From Clostridium sp. UBA4548 (GTDB lineage Bacteria; Bacillota; Clostridia; Clostridiales; Clostridiaceae): DNA of 64,000 nucleotides. This document shows, piece by piece, positions 9,252 to 19,630 of this stretch. The translations under genes were made by a program, and so were the position numbers. The stretch spans positions 148,116 to 212,115 of the forward strand of contig NZ_DGLI01000048.1 in the NCBI RefSeq assembly GCF_002387895.1, given 5' to 3'. The notes below the pieces were generated by a model that was given only the letters and a program-made list of their open reading frames with translations, ran no database searches and had not been told where the DNA came from. Every line of letters starts with the position of its first letter. Position 1 is the stretch's first letter.

Positions 9252-10553
9252 ATGTCAAAGCATGAGGATATTATTAAGTATATACTTTCTCTAGATATTG
9301 GTACGAAAATTTCAGTAAGAGGTGTTAGTAGTGATTTAGGTGTAAGTGAAGGTACTGCCTATAGAGCTATTAAAGAGTGTGAATCCATTGGTATTGTTAA
9401 CACAGTTCCAAGGGTTGGAACTGTAAGGGTAGAAAAACTTGAAAAAAGAAATATAGACAAAATTACCTTTGGTGAAGTAGTAAACATTGTTGATGGAACT
9501 CTTCTAGGAGGAAAACAAGGAGCTCATAAGAACTTGGAAAAGTTTGTTATTGGAGCTATGGAAGTTGAAACAATAAAAAAATATATCAGTCCTGGAGCCC
9601 TTCTTATTGTAGGAAACAGAGAGGAGGCCCAAAGGCTTGCCCTTGAAAATGGTTGTGCTGTTTTAATAACGGGAGGATTTTCCTGTAGTGAGGAAATTGA
9701 AGAATTAGCAGATGAAAATGAACTTCCTCTAATCTCTTGCACCTATGACACTTTTACTGTAGCGAGTATGATTAATAAAGCAATTTTTGAAAATAACGTT
9801 AAAAAAGAAATAATATTAGTAGAAGATATAATGGAAAAAAATCCAAAGTATTTGACCAGCTATGATAAAGTAAAAAAACTTAAAGAATTAATTGATAAAA
9901 CAAAGCATGAAAGATATCCTGTTGTGGATGAAAACCAAAAAGTAATTGGAATAGTTACCTTAAATGATATTAAGGATAATAAGGATGATGAAATTATCGC
10001 TAGTATAATGATAAAGGACCCGATTGTAGTGATGCCAACAACTACTGTAGCTTATGCTGCACATATTATGGCTTGGGAAGGAATAAAACTTTGCCCTGTA
10101 GTCGTGAAAAAGAAGTTGGTAGGGGTTATATCAAGAGAAGATGTAATTAAAGCTATGCAACTAGTTCTAAGACAACCACATGTAGGTGAAACCATGGATG
10201 ATTTAATTCTTAAGAATTTTGAATTTGAAACTAATAAGGATACCATGCATTTTTGGGGAGAGATAATTCCTGAAATGCTAGATTCTATAGGAACTGCTTC
10301 CTGGAACTCATTAAATATGTTATTATCTACTATGGGAACTATAGCTTTAAGGCAAAATACAAGTACTAATGTAGCCATAGATAGTTTTACTTCCTACTTT
10401 ATGAAGCCTGTACAAATGGGAAGGGTAATAGATATTTATTCAGAGGTTCTAGACAGAGGAAGATACTATTCAAAAGTTGAGGTAACCATGTATAATGCCA
10501 ACAAGGAACTTATTGCAAAAGCTTTACTTTCTGCTAAAGTTTTAAAGCGATAA
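9252..10553 (+). CDS. YtoI-like regulator: HTH, DRTGG, CBS pair, hotdog
   Basis: A 433-residue multi-domain protein. In order: a winged helix-turn-helix at about residues 1–60 (SSDLGVSEGTAYRAIKECE), a DRTGG domain at about 70–185, two CBS motifs at about 190–310 (ERYPVVDENQKVIGIVTLNDI and KLCPVVVKKKLVGVISREDV), and a hotdog (PaaI-like thioesterase fold) domain at about 325–433. This is the layout of Bacillus YtoI. CBS pairs usually sense adenosine nucleotides, so it is probably a nucleotide- or acyl-responsive DNA-binding protein; its targets are unknown. It starts three bases after whiA and is the last gene of the operon. Confidence 0.85.
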   Translation: MSKHEDIIKYILSLDIGTKISVRGVSSDLGVSEGTAYRAIKECESIGIVNTVPRVGTVRVEKLEKRNIDKITFGEVVNIVDGTLLGGKQGAHKNLEKFVIGAMEVETIKKYISPGALLIVGNREEAQRLALENGCAVLITGGFSCSEEIEELADENELPLISCTYDTFTVASMINKAIFENNVKKEIILVEDIMEKNPKYLTSYDKVKKLKELIDKTKHERYPVVDENQKVIGIVTLNDIKDNKDDEIIASIMIKDPIVVMPTTTVAYAAHIMAWEGIKLCPVVVKKKLVGVISREDVIKAMQLVLRQPHVGETMDDLILKNFEFETNKDTMHFWGEIIPEMLDSIGTASWNSLNMLLSTMGTIALRQNTSTNVAIDSFTSYFMKPVQMGRVIDIYSEVLDRGRYYSKVEVTMYNANKELIAKALLSAKVLKR

Positions 10554-10778
10554 AATCTGTAAAAATAATTTTTCGCAATTTACATAATACTGAAAGATGA
10601 AACCTAATTTACTCATCTCGTAGAAGTTAATGAAAATAAGGTATAAGTTACACTTGTTTTATTAATTCCATGGGAAAAAAACAAAGATTTAAATAAACAA
10701 ACAGTAAATTAAACCTGTTAATCTTAGCTTAATAAATTTAATGTAGTTACAAATGTAATTAATATATTTAACATAACT

Positions 10779-10815
10779 AACCTTTAGGAGTTAATACTTC
10801 TAAAGGTTTTTTATT
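10779..10815 (+). terminator. Intrinsic terminator of the rapZ–yvcK–whiA operon
   Basis: Arms AACCTTTAG and CTAAAGGTT with a 12-base loop, followed by TTTTTATTTT. It lies 225 bases after the last gene; the space between holds nothing recognisable. From here to 11004 I see only a TATAAT at 10931–10936 that could be the -10 box of the nucleotidase gene. Confidence 0.85.
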
Positions 10816-11003
10816 TTAATTATAGGTACAAGATAAAAGTGTTATATTTAAAAGAATAAGTGTCGAAAAAAGTAGCATAAATTTTAAATTAGTAAAGATA
10901 TATAACATTTTATTTTAATTACTGTAGTGGTATAATTTGTATTATCCACAAATGTTTTACAATGTAGAACTTTGTGAGAAAGTATATAATTGGGGGGAAA
11001 GTT

Positions 11004-14000
11004 ATGAAACTTTTTAAGTCAAAAAGATATGGTGCATTACTACTAGCTTTTGCTTTAGTAATTAATTTCATATCTCCAGTAAACTTAATAACGGCTTATG
11101 CTGAAACGCAAGATACTAAAATTCAAGTTCTTGCAACTTCAGACTTGCACGGCAGATTCTATCCATGGGAATATGCCTCAGATGCTGCAATAACTTCAGG
11201 TAGTATGACTAAGGTTGCTACTTTGGTAAAGCAATTAAGAGCGCTAAATCCAAACACAATTCTAGTAGATAATGGGGACACAATTCAGGACAATTCGTCA
11301 TCTTTATTCCTAAATGAGAATGTACATCCAATGATGTTAGGAATGAATGAAATGGGTTACGATACATTTACCCTTGGAAACCATGAATTTAACTATGGAG
11401 TTCCAGCCCTTGAAAAGGTTGTAAAGGGATTAACAACTACAACTATGTTGTGTGGAAATGTATACAAACCAAGTGGAGAAAGATTAGGACAACCATACAA
11501 AATTGTTGAAAAGAATGGTATTAAAATAGCTATTATAGGTATGGTAACTCCACACATTACTAAGTGGGATGGTCCAAACCTAAAAGACTATGTTGTTAAA
11601 AATCCAGTAGAAGAAACTAAAGCTGTAATAAAAGAACTTAAGGATGGAAATAAAGCAGATGTATTTATAGCTTCAATGCATATGGGAATAGACAGTGAAT
11701 ATGGCAATGGGGATAGTGCAAGAGAAGTGGCTCAGGCTAACCCAGAACTTTCTTTAATAATTGCGGGACATGCTCATTCAAAAATTGTTGGGGAAAAAGT
11801 AAATAATGCTTATATAACAGAGCCAGGTAAATCAGGAGAGCAATTATCAGTTGCTGAACTAACAGTTAAACAAGAAGGTGGAAAATATACTGTTACAGCG
11901 GCTACCTCTAAACTTATGGATACTAAAGAAGTTGCAGATGATGAGGCATTAAAAGCAAAGTTTCAACCTTACCATGAGAAAGCATTAGTAGATGCTAGAC
12001 AAGTTATCGGTAAGCTTGAAGGTGGACAACTTGCACCAGCAGAGGAGTTTAAAGGAATAACTCAAGCTCAAGTTCAAGATTCAGCAGTAGTTGATTTAAT
12101 CTTAAATACACAAATGCATTATGCTAAAAATGTTCCTACGGGGGCTCGTCATGTATCAGGAGCTGCTATATTTGAACCAGGAGCAAATATAGCTGAAGGT
12201 GATATCAAAAAGGCTGATACTTCTAAGGTTTATAAATTTGATAATACATTAATGACTTTAAAAGTTAATGGTGCTCAATTAAAGAAATATATGGAATGGT
12301 CAGCAAGTTACTATAATACTTTCAAACCAGGAGATTTAACAGTTTCCTTCAATGAAAAAGTTAGAATTTACAACTATGATATGTTTGGTGGAGTTAAGTA
12401 TGAAGTTAACATAGCAAAAGAACCAGGCGCTAGAATAGAGAAGTTAACTTATAATGATGGAACAGTTGTAAAAGATAGTGATGAAATATATTTAACAGTT
12501 AATAACTATAGAGCAAATACCACTCTACTTAATTCTGAATCAGGATTATACAAGGGTGAAGGTGTACAAGTTGTATATGATTCCTCAGCAGAACCAATTT
12601 CAGCAGTAAGAGACTTCATCAGGGATTATATTGTTAAGGTTAAAGGTGGAACTATTACTCCAGTAGTTGATAACAACTGGAAGGTAACAGGATATACTTT
12701 TGATAATGAACTTAGAGAACAAGCTAAAAAACTTGTTTCAGAAGGAACGTTGACAATACCTAAATCAGCTGATGGTAGAACTCCAAACATTAAGAGTTTA
12801 ACTACTATTGATGTGATTAAAGCTTTAGGTGGAAAAACAACTAATCTTATAACCTTTAATGACTTCCACGGAACAGTGGACAGTAAGGCAAGCAGCAAAA
12901 ATCCAGGCATAGCTAAGTTTGCTGCTGCAGTTAAAAAATACACTGCATTAGAAGATTCTAACAATGGATATGCTGTTTTATCAGCTGGAGATAGTTATCA
13001 AGGAAGCGCTATGTCCAACTTAACTTATGGTTCAGTTATTACAGAAATGCTTAAGGAAATAAAAGTTGAAGCATCAGCATTAGGAAACCATGAGTTTGAC
13101 TGGGGAACAAATAAAATAGAAACTTGGGCTAAAGATGGAGGTTTTGATTTCTTAGCTTCAAATATTTATGATAAGAAAACTGGAAAACCAGTTGAATTTG
13201 CAAAACCATATAAAATTATTACTGAAGCAGGAAAGAGAATTGGTTTAATTGGAATTGCAACTCCAGAAACTGCCTTTAAAACATTAGCAGCTAATGTTGA
13301 AAATCTTGAATTTAGAGATCCAATTACTGCTGCAAATGAGTGGGCAACTTATTTAAATGAAACTGAAAAAGTTGACGCAGTAGTGGTTTTATCTCACCTT
13401 GGAACTTTCCAAGATAAAAATACAAAAGTAATCACAGGTGAGGGAGCTGATTTTGCTAAAGCTGTTAAAGGTGTTGATGCCATAATCACAGCTCATTCAC
13501 ATCAAGTAGTAAATGGAGTAGTAAATGGAATACCTGTTATTCAAGCTGGAAATAATGGTAGAGCTATTGGACAAATCTCTTTAGGATTCTTAAATGATAA
13601 AGTTTATGGAATTTCAACTTTAGAGGATTTATCTGGAAAAGTTAAAGATTTACCAGAGGATCCAGCTACAAAAGCTATCTATGACAAATATAATGCAGAG
13701 TTAAGTCCAATTCTCGATGAAGTAGTTACAACTTTAGAGAATGACTTAGACCACGATAAAACTGCAGGACTTACAACTCTTGGACAATTTAATACAAAAT
13801 TGATGATGGATATTACAGGAGCTCAAATTGGATTAACTAATGGTGGTGGTATAAGAGCACCACTTTCTAAAGGACCGCTAACAGTAGGACATATGTATAC
13901 AGTATTCCCATTTGATAATACTTTAGTTACAATGGAACTTACAGGAGCAGACCTTAAGAAAAACTTAGAACATGGCATAAATCCAAATAACGGAGTAGGT

Positions 14001-14966
14001 TGGATTCAATACTATGGAATTAAAGTATTCTATGATGAGACTAAACCAGTAGGAGAAAAGATTACATCTATCAGATTAATGGATGGAACTAAGATAGAAG
14101 CAGATAAGTACTATAAAATAGTTACTAATGACTTCATGGCAACTAATGGAGATGGATATAACTTCTCAGGAAACAAGAACCTTACTGATACAAATATTGT
14201 TATGAGAGATGCAATGATTAAAGAACTTAAGAAGTCTAAATCAGTTGCTTTCGAGAAACAAGACTTACTAGTTAAAGGAGAAGATACAACTGTAGATGAA
14301 ACTCCAGTTGAAGTTCCAACTATAGATAATGATACAGCTACAATAGTAAACAATATTAAAGATAATAATATAACTAAAATAATTGTAGATGCATCTAAGG
14401 ATACTACAGTGGATAAAGAAGTTTTCGAAGCTTTAAAAGGAACAGATAAAGTTGTTACCTTTAAGGCTGGAAATGTAACTTGGACCTTTAATGGTAAGGA
14501 TATAACTAAGGTTATGGATATAGATTTATCATTAAAAACTGTAGACGACTCACTAAAATCAAAAATCAATACTGTTGTTGAAGATATGTTAGATGCTAAA
14601 GTTCCAGTATTTATGCTTTCCTTTAAGCATGATGGAGAGCTTCCAGGAAAGGCTGAAATAAAAGTATTTATGGGAACTGAGTGGGCTAATAAAACAGTAA
14701 CTTTCTTTAGATACTTCCCTGAAAAAGGAACTTATGAAAAGGTTCAAACAGATGTTAATGTTGATAAAGATGGTTACGCTGTAATAACTTTAGATCACTG
14801 TAGCGATTACTTTGCTCTTGAGCAAACAATAGCAGTTTCTAAATTACCTCAAGCAGGTTCTGTAGCAGGAACAAATAGCTTTATTTCAATGGGATTCTTA
14901 GTTGCTATAATGGGTGCAGCAATGTACATTGCAACAAGAAGAAAAGAAGAAGAGCAAGCTGCTTAA
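11004..14966 (+). CDS. Cell-wall-anchored tandem nucleotidase/cyclic phosphodiesterase (YfkN-like)
   Basis: A 1320-residue surface enzyme carrying two complete 5'-nucleotidase modules in tandem, as in Bacillus YfkN. A signal peptide covers residues 1–34 (KSKRYG, hydrophobic core, then AYAET). Module 1 has DLHGRF, NGDTIQD, GNHEFNYG, GHAHS; module 2 has NDFHGTVD, SAGDSYQG, GNHEFDWG, TAHSHQ and the nucleotidase C-domain motifs TNGGGIRAP and FPFDNTL. A beta-rich stretch of about 150 residues follows, then the sorting signal LPQAG at 1281–1285, a hydrophobic segment and RRKEEE. It probably releases phosphate and nucleosides from extracellular nucleotides. I chose the ATG with GGGGGGAAAG upstream; a GTG at 10974 adds ten unlikely residues. 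Confidence 0.93.
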   Translation: MKLFKSKRYGALLLAFALVINFISPVNLITAYAETQDTKIQVLATSDLHGRFYPWEYASDAAITSGSMTKVATLVKQLRALNPNTILVDNGDTIQDNSSSLFLNENVHPMMLGMNEMGYDTFTLGNHEFNYGVPALEKVVKGLTTTTMLCGNVYKPSGERLGQPYKIVEKNGIKIAIIGMVTPHITKWDGPNLKDYVVKNPVEETKAVIKELKDGNKADVFIASMHMGIDSEYGNGDSAREVAQANPELSLIIAGHAHSKIVGEKVNNAYITEPGKSGEQLSVAELTVKQEGGKYTVTAATSKLMDTKEVADDEALKAKFQPYHEKALVDARQVIGKLEGGQLAPAEEFKGITQAQVQDSAVVDLILNTQMHYAKNVPTGARHVSGAAIFEPGANIAEGDIKKADTSKVYKFDNTLMTLKVNGAQLKKYMEWSASYYNTFKPGDLTVSFNEKVRIYNYDMFGGVKYEVNIAKEPGARIEKLTYNDGTVVKDSDEIYLTVNNYRANTTLLNSESGLYKGEGVQVVYDSSAEPISAVRDFIRDYIVKVKGGTITPVVDNNWKVTGYTFDNELREQAKKLVSEGTLTIPKSADGRTPNIKSLTTIDVIKALGGKTTNLITFNDFHGTVDSKASSKNPGIAKFAAAVKKYTALEDSNNGYAVLSAGDSYQGSAMSNLTYGSVITEMLKEIKVEASALGNHEFDWGTNKIETWAKDGGFDFLASNIYDKKTGKPVEFAKPYKIITEAGKRIGLIGIATPETAFKTLAANVENLEFRDPITAANEWATYLNETEKVDAVVVLSHLGTFQDKNTKVITGEGADFAKAVKGVDAIITAHSHQVVNGVVNGIPVIQAGNNGRAIGQISLGFLNDKVYGISTLEDLSGKVKDLPEDPATKAIYDKYNAELSPILDEVVTTLENDLDHDKTAGLTTLGQFNTKLMMDITGAQIGLTNGGGIRAPLSKGPLTVGHMYTVFPFDNTLVTMELTGADLKKNLEHGINPNNGVGWIQYYGIKVFYDETKPVGEKITSIRLMDGTKIEADKYYKIVTNDFMATNGDGYNFSGNKNLTDTNIVMRDAMIKELKKSKSVAFEKQDLLVKGEDTTVDETPVEVPTIDNDTATIVNNIKDNNITKIIVDASKDTTVDKEVFEALKGTDKVVTFKAGNVTWTFNGKDITKVMDIDLSLKTVDDSLKSKINTVVEDMLDAKVPVFMLSFKHDGELPGKAEIKVFMGTEWANKTVTFFRYFPEKGTYEKVQTDVNVDKDGYAVITLDHCSDYFALEQTIAVSKLPQAGSVAGTNSFISMGFLVAIMGAAMYIATRRKEEEQAA

Positions 14967-14990
14967 TAGTAAGATTATTAAGTGAGTTAG

Positions 14991-15021
14991 AGAGGAGTGT
15001 CTATGTGGCACTCCTTTTTTG
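14991..15021 (+). terminator. Intrinsic terminator after the nucleotidase gene
   Basis: GGAGTG and CACTCC arms with a nine-base loop followed by seven T. It separates the nucleotidase from the sortase, so the sortase probably has its own transcript. Confidence 0.88.
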
Positions 15022-15066
15022 TGGTATTATAATAGAGGAAACATAGTATTAAATTAGGGTAAATTA

Positions 15067-15243
15067 AGGTATATGAAAATAAATAACAAGTCAAAGATGT
15101 GAAGGATATTTTGAGTTCACAAGCAAGCTTGTGCAGACAAGGAAAGAGGTTCCTTAGATAGTAGAGATATCTAAGGGGGCTGTTGACACAGTACAACTCA
15201 AAATAGACGAGGATACTGACTTAGTTATTTTTTGAAAATGCCT
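15067..15243 (+). ncRNA. Structured intergenic RNA element, copy 2 (unnamed family)
   Basis: Second copy of the element at 4188–4455. Shared blocks: TGAAAATAAATAA, GGATATTTTGAGT, the hairpin TTCCTTAGATAG...ATCTAAGGG, AAAATAGACGAGGA and the right end GACTTAGTTATTTTTTG...AATGCC. ATTTTGAGT pairs with ACTCAAAAT, and the outer AAATAAATAA pairs with TTAGTTATTTTT. The variable hairpin here is short (CACAAGCAAGCTTGTG). The element ends directly at the G-run that is the sortase ribosome binding site, so as a 5' leader it could control sortase translation. A TATAAT at 15028–15033 could start the transcript. Confidence 0.6.
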
Positions 15244-15261
15244 AAAGGGGGGGGGGATAAC

Positions 15262-15867
15262 TTGAAAAACAAGATATTTCGAATCGTGGGGATTTTTTTA
15301 TTAGTTGTGGGTTTAGGGTCAATAAGTTATGGATTATTTAACAAATGGAAAACTTCAAAAGTACAGGATAATTTGATTAAGGACTTTGAAACAGTAATGA
15401 AGAATATGGAAGAGGGAAAAATTGCTGCTCCTGAAGAAAAAGCTACCACTGTGGAAGGGGCTAGTGCTAATAAGGTGAACATTACACCTATTGCACTTCT
15501 AGAAATTCCTAAAATAAATCTAAAGGTGGCCGTGGCAGAAGGGACTAAGGACGAGATAATTAGTCAGGCAGTTGGTCACTTTAAAGGCACAGCAAAACCC
15601 GGAGAAATCGGAAATTTTGCATTGGTTGGCCATAGGAATTTTACTACAGGAGAGTTCTTTCTAAAAATTGATAAACTAAAACCAGGAGATGATATAATAG
15701 TAACCACCCTTGACAAGACTTATACATATAAGGTTACTGGACAAGAAACTGTAAATCCTGAAGAAGTTCATGTGTTAAATCCTACAAAAACTCCAACCAT
15801 TACTTTAGTAACTTGTAGCTTAAGTGGCAAACAAAGATTAATTGTCAAAGGGGAATTAGCTCAATAG
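15262..15867 (+). CDS. Sortase (class D-like transpeptidase)
   Basis: Sortases cut a C-terminal sorting signal and join the protein to the cell wall on the outer membrane face. The 201-residue product has an N-terminal membrane anchor (about residues 5–25) and the catalytic triad H124 (LVGHRN), C185 (TLVTCS) and R192 (QRLIVKG). The single-domain layout and TLVTC signature suggest class D. I use the TTG at 15262 because a G-run (15246–15255) sits at the right distance; an ATG at 15232 would place that run inside the gene. The gene lies 296 bases after a protein with an LPQAG signal, its likely substrate. Confidence 0.9.
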   Translation: MKNKIFRIVGIFLLVVGLGSISYGLFNKWKTSKVQDNLIKDFETVMKNMEEGKIAAPEEKATTVEGASANKVNITPIALLEIPKINLKVAVAEGTKDEIISQAVGHFKGTAKPGEIGNFALVGHRNFTTGEFFLKIDKLKPGDDIIVTTLDKTYTYKVTGQETVNPEEVHVLNPTKTPTITLVTCSLSGKQRLIVKGELAQ

Positions 15868-15883
15868 GAGGTGATTCAGTAAA

Positions 15884-17987
15884 ATGGAAAAAACTATACT
15901 AGAAAAACAGAGCCCTGGTAACTTTGTACATCTACATGTTCACACAGAATATAGCTTATTAGATGGATCAGGCAAGATATCAAAGCTTATTAAGAAAACC
16001 AAGGAACTTGGAATGAAGAGTATCGCAATTACAGACCATGGTACTATGTATGGAGCAGTAGATTTTTATAAGGCAGCTATAGAGGAAGGGATTAAACCAA
16101 TTATAGGATGTGAAATATACGTGGCTGGAAAGTCTATGCATATTAAGCAACCTGACTTAGATAATGAAACCTATCACTTGGTATTGCTAGTCCAGAATAA
16201 AAAGGGCTATGAAAACTTGATGAAAATTGTTTCAACAGCTTCAATTGAAGGTTTTTATTATAAACCGAGGGTAGACCATGAGTTCTTAAAAGCTCATAGT
16301 GAGGGCCTTATTGCAACTAGTGCCTGTCTTGGAGGAGAAGTTCAATCAAATTTACTGAAGGGCAATAAAGAAAAAGCTAAGAAACTTGCATTAATGTATA
16401 AGGAAATCTTTAATGGGGAGTTTTATTTAGAACTTCAGTATCATGGAATGTCAGAGCAACTACAAGTAAACGAACTTATAGTTCAGTTGGCTAAAGAATG
16501 TGATATACCTGTTATTTGTACCAATGATGTTCATTATATAAATAAGAAGGATAGTCACTCCCATGAAATATTATTATGTATTCAAACAGGAAAAACCATG
16601 GAAGATGAGAAAAGAATGAAATATCCTTCTGATGAATTTTACCTAAAATCACCAGAAGAAATGGAGAAAATCTTTTCTTATGTTCCTGAAGCTTTAGAGA
16701 ATACAGTGAAGATTGCAGAAAAGTGTAATTTTGATTACGAATTTCATGTATCTAAGCTACCAAAGTTTCCACTGCCTGAGGGGGTAGATTCCTATGATTA
16801 CCTTAGGGAGACTTGTTATAGGGGACTTATTGAAAGATATGACTGCTTTAAAGAACTAAGAGAAAAAGATTTAGATTTCAATAGGATTAATACTCTTTGT
16901 GATGAGGAGTGCAATGTAAAAGAAATTTGTGACAGGTTAGAATATGAGCTTAATATCATAAAGCAAATGGGTTATGTAGACTACTTTTTAATTGTTTGGG
17001 ATTTCATAAGATTTGCAAATGAAAATGGGATTCCCACAGGACCAGGAAGAGGTTCAGCAGCAGGATCAGTAGTTGCCTACACCTTGGGAATAACAAAGAT
17101 AGATTCAATAAAATACAGCTTACTCTTTGAGAGATTTTTAAATCCTGAGAGAATAAGTATGCCGGACATAGATTCGGATTTCTGCTACGAAAGAAGACAA
17201 GAAATTATTGACTACGTAGTTGATAAGTATGGAGTAAATAATGTATCACAAATAATAACCTTTGGAACCATGGCAGCTAGAGCTTGTATTAGAGATGTGG
17301 GAAGGGCTATGAACTATCCATATTCAGAAGTTGATAGAATAGCTAAAATGATTCCTACAGTTCTTGGAATTACCATTGATAAAGCTTTGGATATGAATCC
17401 TGAGTTAAAGGCAGCGTATGATGATGATGAAAGAGTTAAGGAACTAATAGATGTAGCTAGAGACCTAGAGGGGTTGCCTCGTCATAGTTCTACTCACGCA
17501 GCAGGAGTGGTTATAGCTTCAAACCCATTAGTTGAGTATGTTCCCCTTCAGAAAAATGAAGATATGATTGTAACTCAATTTACTATGGGAACTCTAGAAG
17601 AGCTTGGGCTTTTAAAGATGGATTTCCTTGGACTTCGTACGTTAACAGTTATGCAAGATACAATTAAAAATATAGAAGATAATCTGGGAATTCACATTGA
17701 TCTTGATAAAATAGACTTTGAAGATGAAAAAGTCTATAGAATGATCGGAGAAGGGAAAACCGTTGGTGTATTCCAATTAGAATCAGCTGGAATGACTTCC
17801 TTCATGAAGGAACTAAGACCAGACAATCTAGAGGATATAATTGCGGGAATAAGTCTTTACAGGCCAGGTCCTATGGCAGAAATTCCAAGATATGTTGAAA
17901 GTAAAAATAACCCAGATAAGGTTCAATACATTACACCAGAACTTGAACCAATTCTAGGGGTGACCTATGGGGTAATGGTTTACCAAG
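15884..17987 (+). CDS. dnaE: DNA polymerase III alpha subunit, exon 1
   Basis: First part of the replicative/lesion-bypass polymerase DnaE (residues 1–701 plus one base of codon 702). The N-terminal PHP domain shows LHVHTEYSLLDG and ITDHGTMYGAV; the palm carries GPGRGSAAGS and PDIDSDFCYERR with the catalytic aspartates, followed by HSSTHAAGVV. The reading frame runs on only a few codons past 17987 before a stop, inside an inserted group II intron. The protein breaks off in YGVMVYQ, where DnaE proteins continue EQVMQI; that continuation is found at 19690. Joining the exons gives 1191 residues, normal for clostridial DnaE. AGGAGGTG precedes the ATG, 16 bases after the sortase. Confidence 0.95.
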
Positions 17988-18665
17988 GTGCGAAACGTTG
18001 CTAAATGAATATTTAACAGAAATGTTAAACCAAGTTTAGCGGAATGATTAAATCATTCTAACTATCTATCTGAGTTGTTGGGGGGAAGCACTCAACTGGA
18101 CTAGGGGCTAATAGTCTAACTCTAATACTCCGTTATGCAAAGTATATAGTCGTATTTTTGTATAAAGCACGGTGAAGACGGTGAAAATCAGACCTGAGAA
18201 GTGGTTAGAGAAGTAATCGGGAGGCCATAAGGTTGCTATGTATACTATAAGAAACCTTTAATAAGCTCAAAACCAATAATATCTAAAAAGAAGATATTAG
18301 CTGTAGCAACAGTTAAGTAGAGATATTTATATTCTTGGTTATGAATATCTTAAGTGCATATTTACTGCATTTGTCCTTAATCTAATTAGCCTTGGTTAGG
18401 GATTGCTTGTGAGTTTAGAAGGATGCTAAGGCAACAGTGTAAGGCTAGGGTAGATGGAACGTTTGAACTTGAGAAGATAATGTTAATGATGACTAATATC
18501 AGAGGTATCTAATAGAGAGGAAATGCTCTATGAGTCTCAAGGGCAGCAGCTCGTAGTAATGATGAAGTAAGGTAACTCTTATGGAGTGAAGGGGCATAGT
18601 TAATCAGAACAAAAGTTTGCATATAATCTCTCATTAAGGATATATTAAAATTGGGAGGTTATGTT

Positions 18666-19592
18666 ATGAAACCTTATAGTTGTGAAGTTAAAAATAAAGC
18701 ATATGATTTATATAACCAGGGATTATCGGCAATAGCAATTAGCAAGATAATTGGAGCAAATGAGGCTACCATAAGAACTTGGTTAAGAAGAGAACAAATA
18801 GATATAAGAGATGGTGGATATTATAATAAAAAATATCCTGATGAAATTATTAATCAAATAAAAAAGATGTATGAATCGGGAATTAATACACCTAATATAG
18901 ATAAAATATTAGATCTAAGAAGAGGTGCAGCTTCAGAGTTGTTAAGAAGTATTAGATATACTTTGAAACATAGAGGACCTAAATCCATGATTGAATATGA
19001 GGATTATTTTGATGTCATTGACACCGAGGCAAAGGCTTATTTTCTAGGTTGGATAATGGCTGATGGAAATATAAGTGTTTATAATAAGCAATATAGTTTA
19101 AAAATCCATATTGCTTTAAAAGATAAAGAAATTATCAATAAATTTCTTAAAGCTATTAATTCAACTAATAAAACAAAAGTAAAAGAGGGGGCACATAGTT
19201 CTTATTATGTAAGTTTAACATCAATACACATGTGCAAAATGCTAATAAGTCATGGAGTTTTACCACAAAAAAGTGGTAAAGAGATTTATCCAGGGGGGAT
19301 ACCAGAGCATCTTAATAAACATTTTATTAGAGGTGTTTTTGATGGGGATGGTATTACTGATATAGTGGGAAAGCGTAGTGGATTTGTGGGTAGTAAGAAT
19401 ATGTTAACTAGTATTTTACAAAAATTAAATAAGAGTGAAATCAAAATAATTCAAAATAAAAAGAGCAATAATATTTATTACTTTTTAGGTGGGAAAAAGT
19501 TCTCTAAATATCTATTTGAATTTCTTTATAAGGATTCTACAATATGGCTTGAAAGAAAAAAGGAAAGACTTCGTAAAATTTGTTCTGATTAA
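18666..19592 (+). CDS. Intron-encoded LAGLIDADG homing endonuclease
   Basis: A 308-residue protein encoded in domain IV of the intron. Two LAGLIDADG motifs are visible, YFLGWIMADG at residues 125–134 and FIRGVFDGDG at 220–229, each ending in the acidic residue that binds the catalytic metal, so it should act as a monomer. The N-terminal 100 residues contain a resolvase-like helix-turn-helix (SAIAISKIIGANEATIRTWLR) and a second HTH-like stretch. The expected role is to cut intronless dnaE and drive intron homing by repair; some such proteins also assist splicing. GGGAGGT precedes the ATG. It stops five bases before domain V. Codon use is more A+T-rich than dnaE, consistent with transfer. Confidence 0.92.
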   Translation: MKPYSCEVKNKAYDLYNQGLSAIAISKIIGANEATIRTWLRREQIDIRDGGYYNKKYPDEIINQIKKMYESGINTPNIDKILDLRRGAASELLRSIRYTLKHRGPKSMIEYEDYFDVIDTEAKAYFLGWIMADGNISVYNKQYSLKIHIALKDKEIINKFLKAINSTNKTKVKEGAHSSYYVSLTSIHMCKMLISHGVLPQKSGKEIYPGGIPEHLNKHFIRGVFDGDGITDIVGKRSGFVGSKNMLTSILQKLNKSEIKIIQNKKSNNIYYFLGGKKFSKYLFEFLYKDSTIWLERKKERLRKICSD

Positions 19593-19596
19593 TGGA

Positions 19597-19630
19597 ACGC
19601 CGTGTGCGGTGAAAGTCGCATGCACGGTGT
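19597..19630 (+). ncRNA. Group II intron domain V (catalytic hairpin)
   Basis: Thirty-four nucleotides with the typical pattern: a triad read here as CGC, CCGTGTGCGG, the GAAA tetraloop region, TCGCATGCACGG. The arms pair with one G·U near the base and leave the two-base bulge characteristic of domain V. This alone identifies the insertion as group II, not group I. Confidence 0.93.

Noticed and set aside
14111..14569. Antisense ORF of 152 codons within the nucleotidase gene
   Set aside because: It lies opposite strongly conserved coding sequence, has no ribosome binding site, and its composition is the mirror of the sense gene.
15884..18004. dnaE read as a frameshifted or truncated pseudogene of 706 residues
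   Set aside because: The break coincides with a group II 5' consensus, and removal of 17988–19689 restores the conserved protein exactly, so the gene is intron-split, not broken.
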